DNA from: Nitrococcus sp.
Lineage (GTDB): Bacteria > Pseudomonadota > Gammaproteobacteria > Nitrococcales > Nitrococcaceae
Assembly: GCA_030452365.1 (NCBI GenBank)
Contig: JAKDMK010000129.1
Coordinates: forward strand, 1 to 6,646
Length of the DNA stretch: 6,646 nucleotides
Reading direction: 5' to 3'
The notes beneath the pieces were generated by a model, which was not told the DNA's origin, made no database searches, and was given only the letters and a program-made list of their open reading frames with translations. The translations under genes and the position numbers were made by a program. Below, one piece after another: positions 5,901-6,646 of the stretch (position 1 is the stretch's first letter; each line of letters starts with the position of its first letter).

Positions 5901-6638
5901 ATGCGCCAGATCGTGCTGGACACGGAGACCACGGGTCTAGAGGCGGCGGATGGCCACCGCATTATCGAAATCGGCGCCTACGAGCTGTGCTACCGCCGGG
6001 CGACTGGGCGTACCTTCCATCATTATCTCAATCCCGAGCGGGAAGTGGAGCCGGGTGCGATCGAAGTCCATGGGATCACCAACGAATTTCTAGCGGACAA
6101 GCCGCGTTTCTGCGAGATCGCCGCGGAGCTTGTCGCATTCATCCGGGATGCCGAGCTGATCATCCATAACGCCCCATTCGACGTGGGCTTTCTCGACCAT
6201 GAGCTCAGCCGTCTGGAAGGCCATTGGGAGCGGGTAGCCGATTACTGTCGGGTCATGGACACGTTGACGCTCGCGCGCGAACTGCATCCGGGCCAGCGTA
6301 ACAGCCTGGATGCGCTATGCACCCGATATACCATCGATAACTCGCAACGGACTCTGCACGGAGCGCTGCTCGACGCTGAGCTGTTGGCCGAGGTCTATCT
6401 GGCCATGACCGGAGGGCAGACCGCGCTGGCGTTGGAGAGCGCGGATGACCACAGCGCCGGCGCAGCGCTCGTCAATGGTGTTCGCCGACTCGATGCGGCG
6501 CGGCCGCGGTTGCTTGTCACACGGGCGAGCCAGGCAGAGCAGGCCGAGCATCGGCAATGGCTGGACAAGCTGGATCAAGCAGTGGGTGGTCTTTGCCAGT
6601 GGCGGCGGCTTGAGCGGGAAGCGGGTGACGAGGCGTGA
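5901..6638 (+). CDS. dnaQ: DNA polymerase III epsilon subunit (3'-5' proofreading exonuclease)
   Basis: Epsilon removes misincorporated bases at the replication fork as part of the Pol III core (alpha-epsilon-theta). The 245-residue product has the DEDDh exonuclease motifs: ExoI DTETTG (Asp7, Glu9), ExoII HNAPFD (Asp94) and ExoIII HGALLDA (His153, Asp158). RNSLDALC (133-140) and LLAEVYLAMTGGQT (161-174) match E. coli epsilon almost residue for residue. QTALAL (173-178) sits where E. coli epsilon has its beta-clamp-binding motif. The remaining C-terminal tail (about 179-245) corresponds to the alpha-binding region but lacks the glutamine run of the E. coli linker. I prefer ATG at 5901, with GGGGAG (5884-5889) eleven bases upstream, because the homologous region begins at RQIVLDTETTG. 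In-frame GTG codons at 5880 and 5889 would add seven or four residues and overlap rnhA. The gene ends eight bases before the window edge and is complete. Confidence 0.97.
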   Translation: MRQIVLDTETTGLEAADGHRIIEIGAYELCYRRATGRTFHHYLNPEREVEPGAIEVHGITNEFLADKPRFCEIAAELVAFIRDAELIIHNAPFDVGFLDHELSRLEGHWERVADYCRVMDTLTLARELHPGQRNSLDALCTRYTIDNSQRTLHGALLDAELLAEVYLAMTGGQTALALESADDHSAGAALVNGVRRLDAARPRLLVTRASQAEQAEHRQWLDKLDQAVGGLCQWRRLEREAGDEA

Positions 6639-6646
6639 CCGAGTGC

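Overview
The window looks like chromosomal housekeeping DNA from a gammaproteobacterium with a moderately high GC content. I base this on the complete minCDE cell-division module, a lipoprotein-type MltD, glyoxalase II, and the block mltD-gloB-methyltransferase-rnhA-dnaQ. The same neighbours occur together in Escherichia coli (mltD-gloB-yafS-rnhA-dnaQ) and Pseudomonas. GTG starts on minD and mltD and the codon bias fit a GC-rich genome. I cannot place it below class level from sequence alone.

Layout. Positions 48-2003, plus strand: minC, minD and minE. minD and minE overlap by four bases (ATGA). minC and minD are separated by a 154-base gap that holds a perfect 20-bp inverted repeat. Positions 2069-3670, minus strand: mltD, convergent with minE. 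Positions 3768-4544, minus strand: gloB, upstream of mltD and in the same direction. Positions 4545-about 4715: a divergent spacer carrying a plausible sigma70-type promoter for the plus-strand genes. Positions 4716-6638, plus strand: a small SAM-methyltransferase-like gene, rnhA and dnaQ, packed tightly (14-base overlap, then an 8-base gap), so probably one operon. No stretch longer than 300 bases lacks a gene. The first 47 bases and last 8 bases hold no feature I can support.

How the genes work together. MinC, MinD and MinE place the division septum by confining the FtsZ inhibitor MinCD to the cell poles. MltD trims peptidoglycan in the periplasm. GloB finishes glutathione-dependent methylglyoxal detoxification. 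RnhA removes RNA from RNA:DNA hybrids, and DnaQ is the proofreading subunit of DNA polymerase III. The methyltransferase has no assigned substrate. All eight genes look intact, with catalytic residues in place wherever the family is known; the methyltransferase only has an atypical SAM-binding loop.

I found no previously undescribed system. The most unusual element is the long hairpin between minC and minD. Smaller points are the three LysM domains of MltD, the atypical SAM-binding loop of the methyltransferase, the weak ribosome binding site of gloB, and a clamp-binding-like motif in DnaQ.
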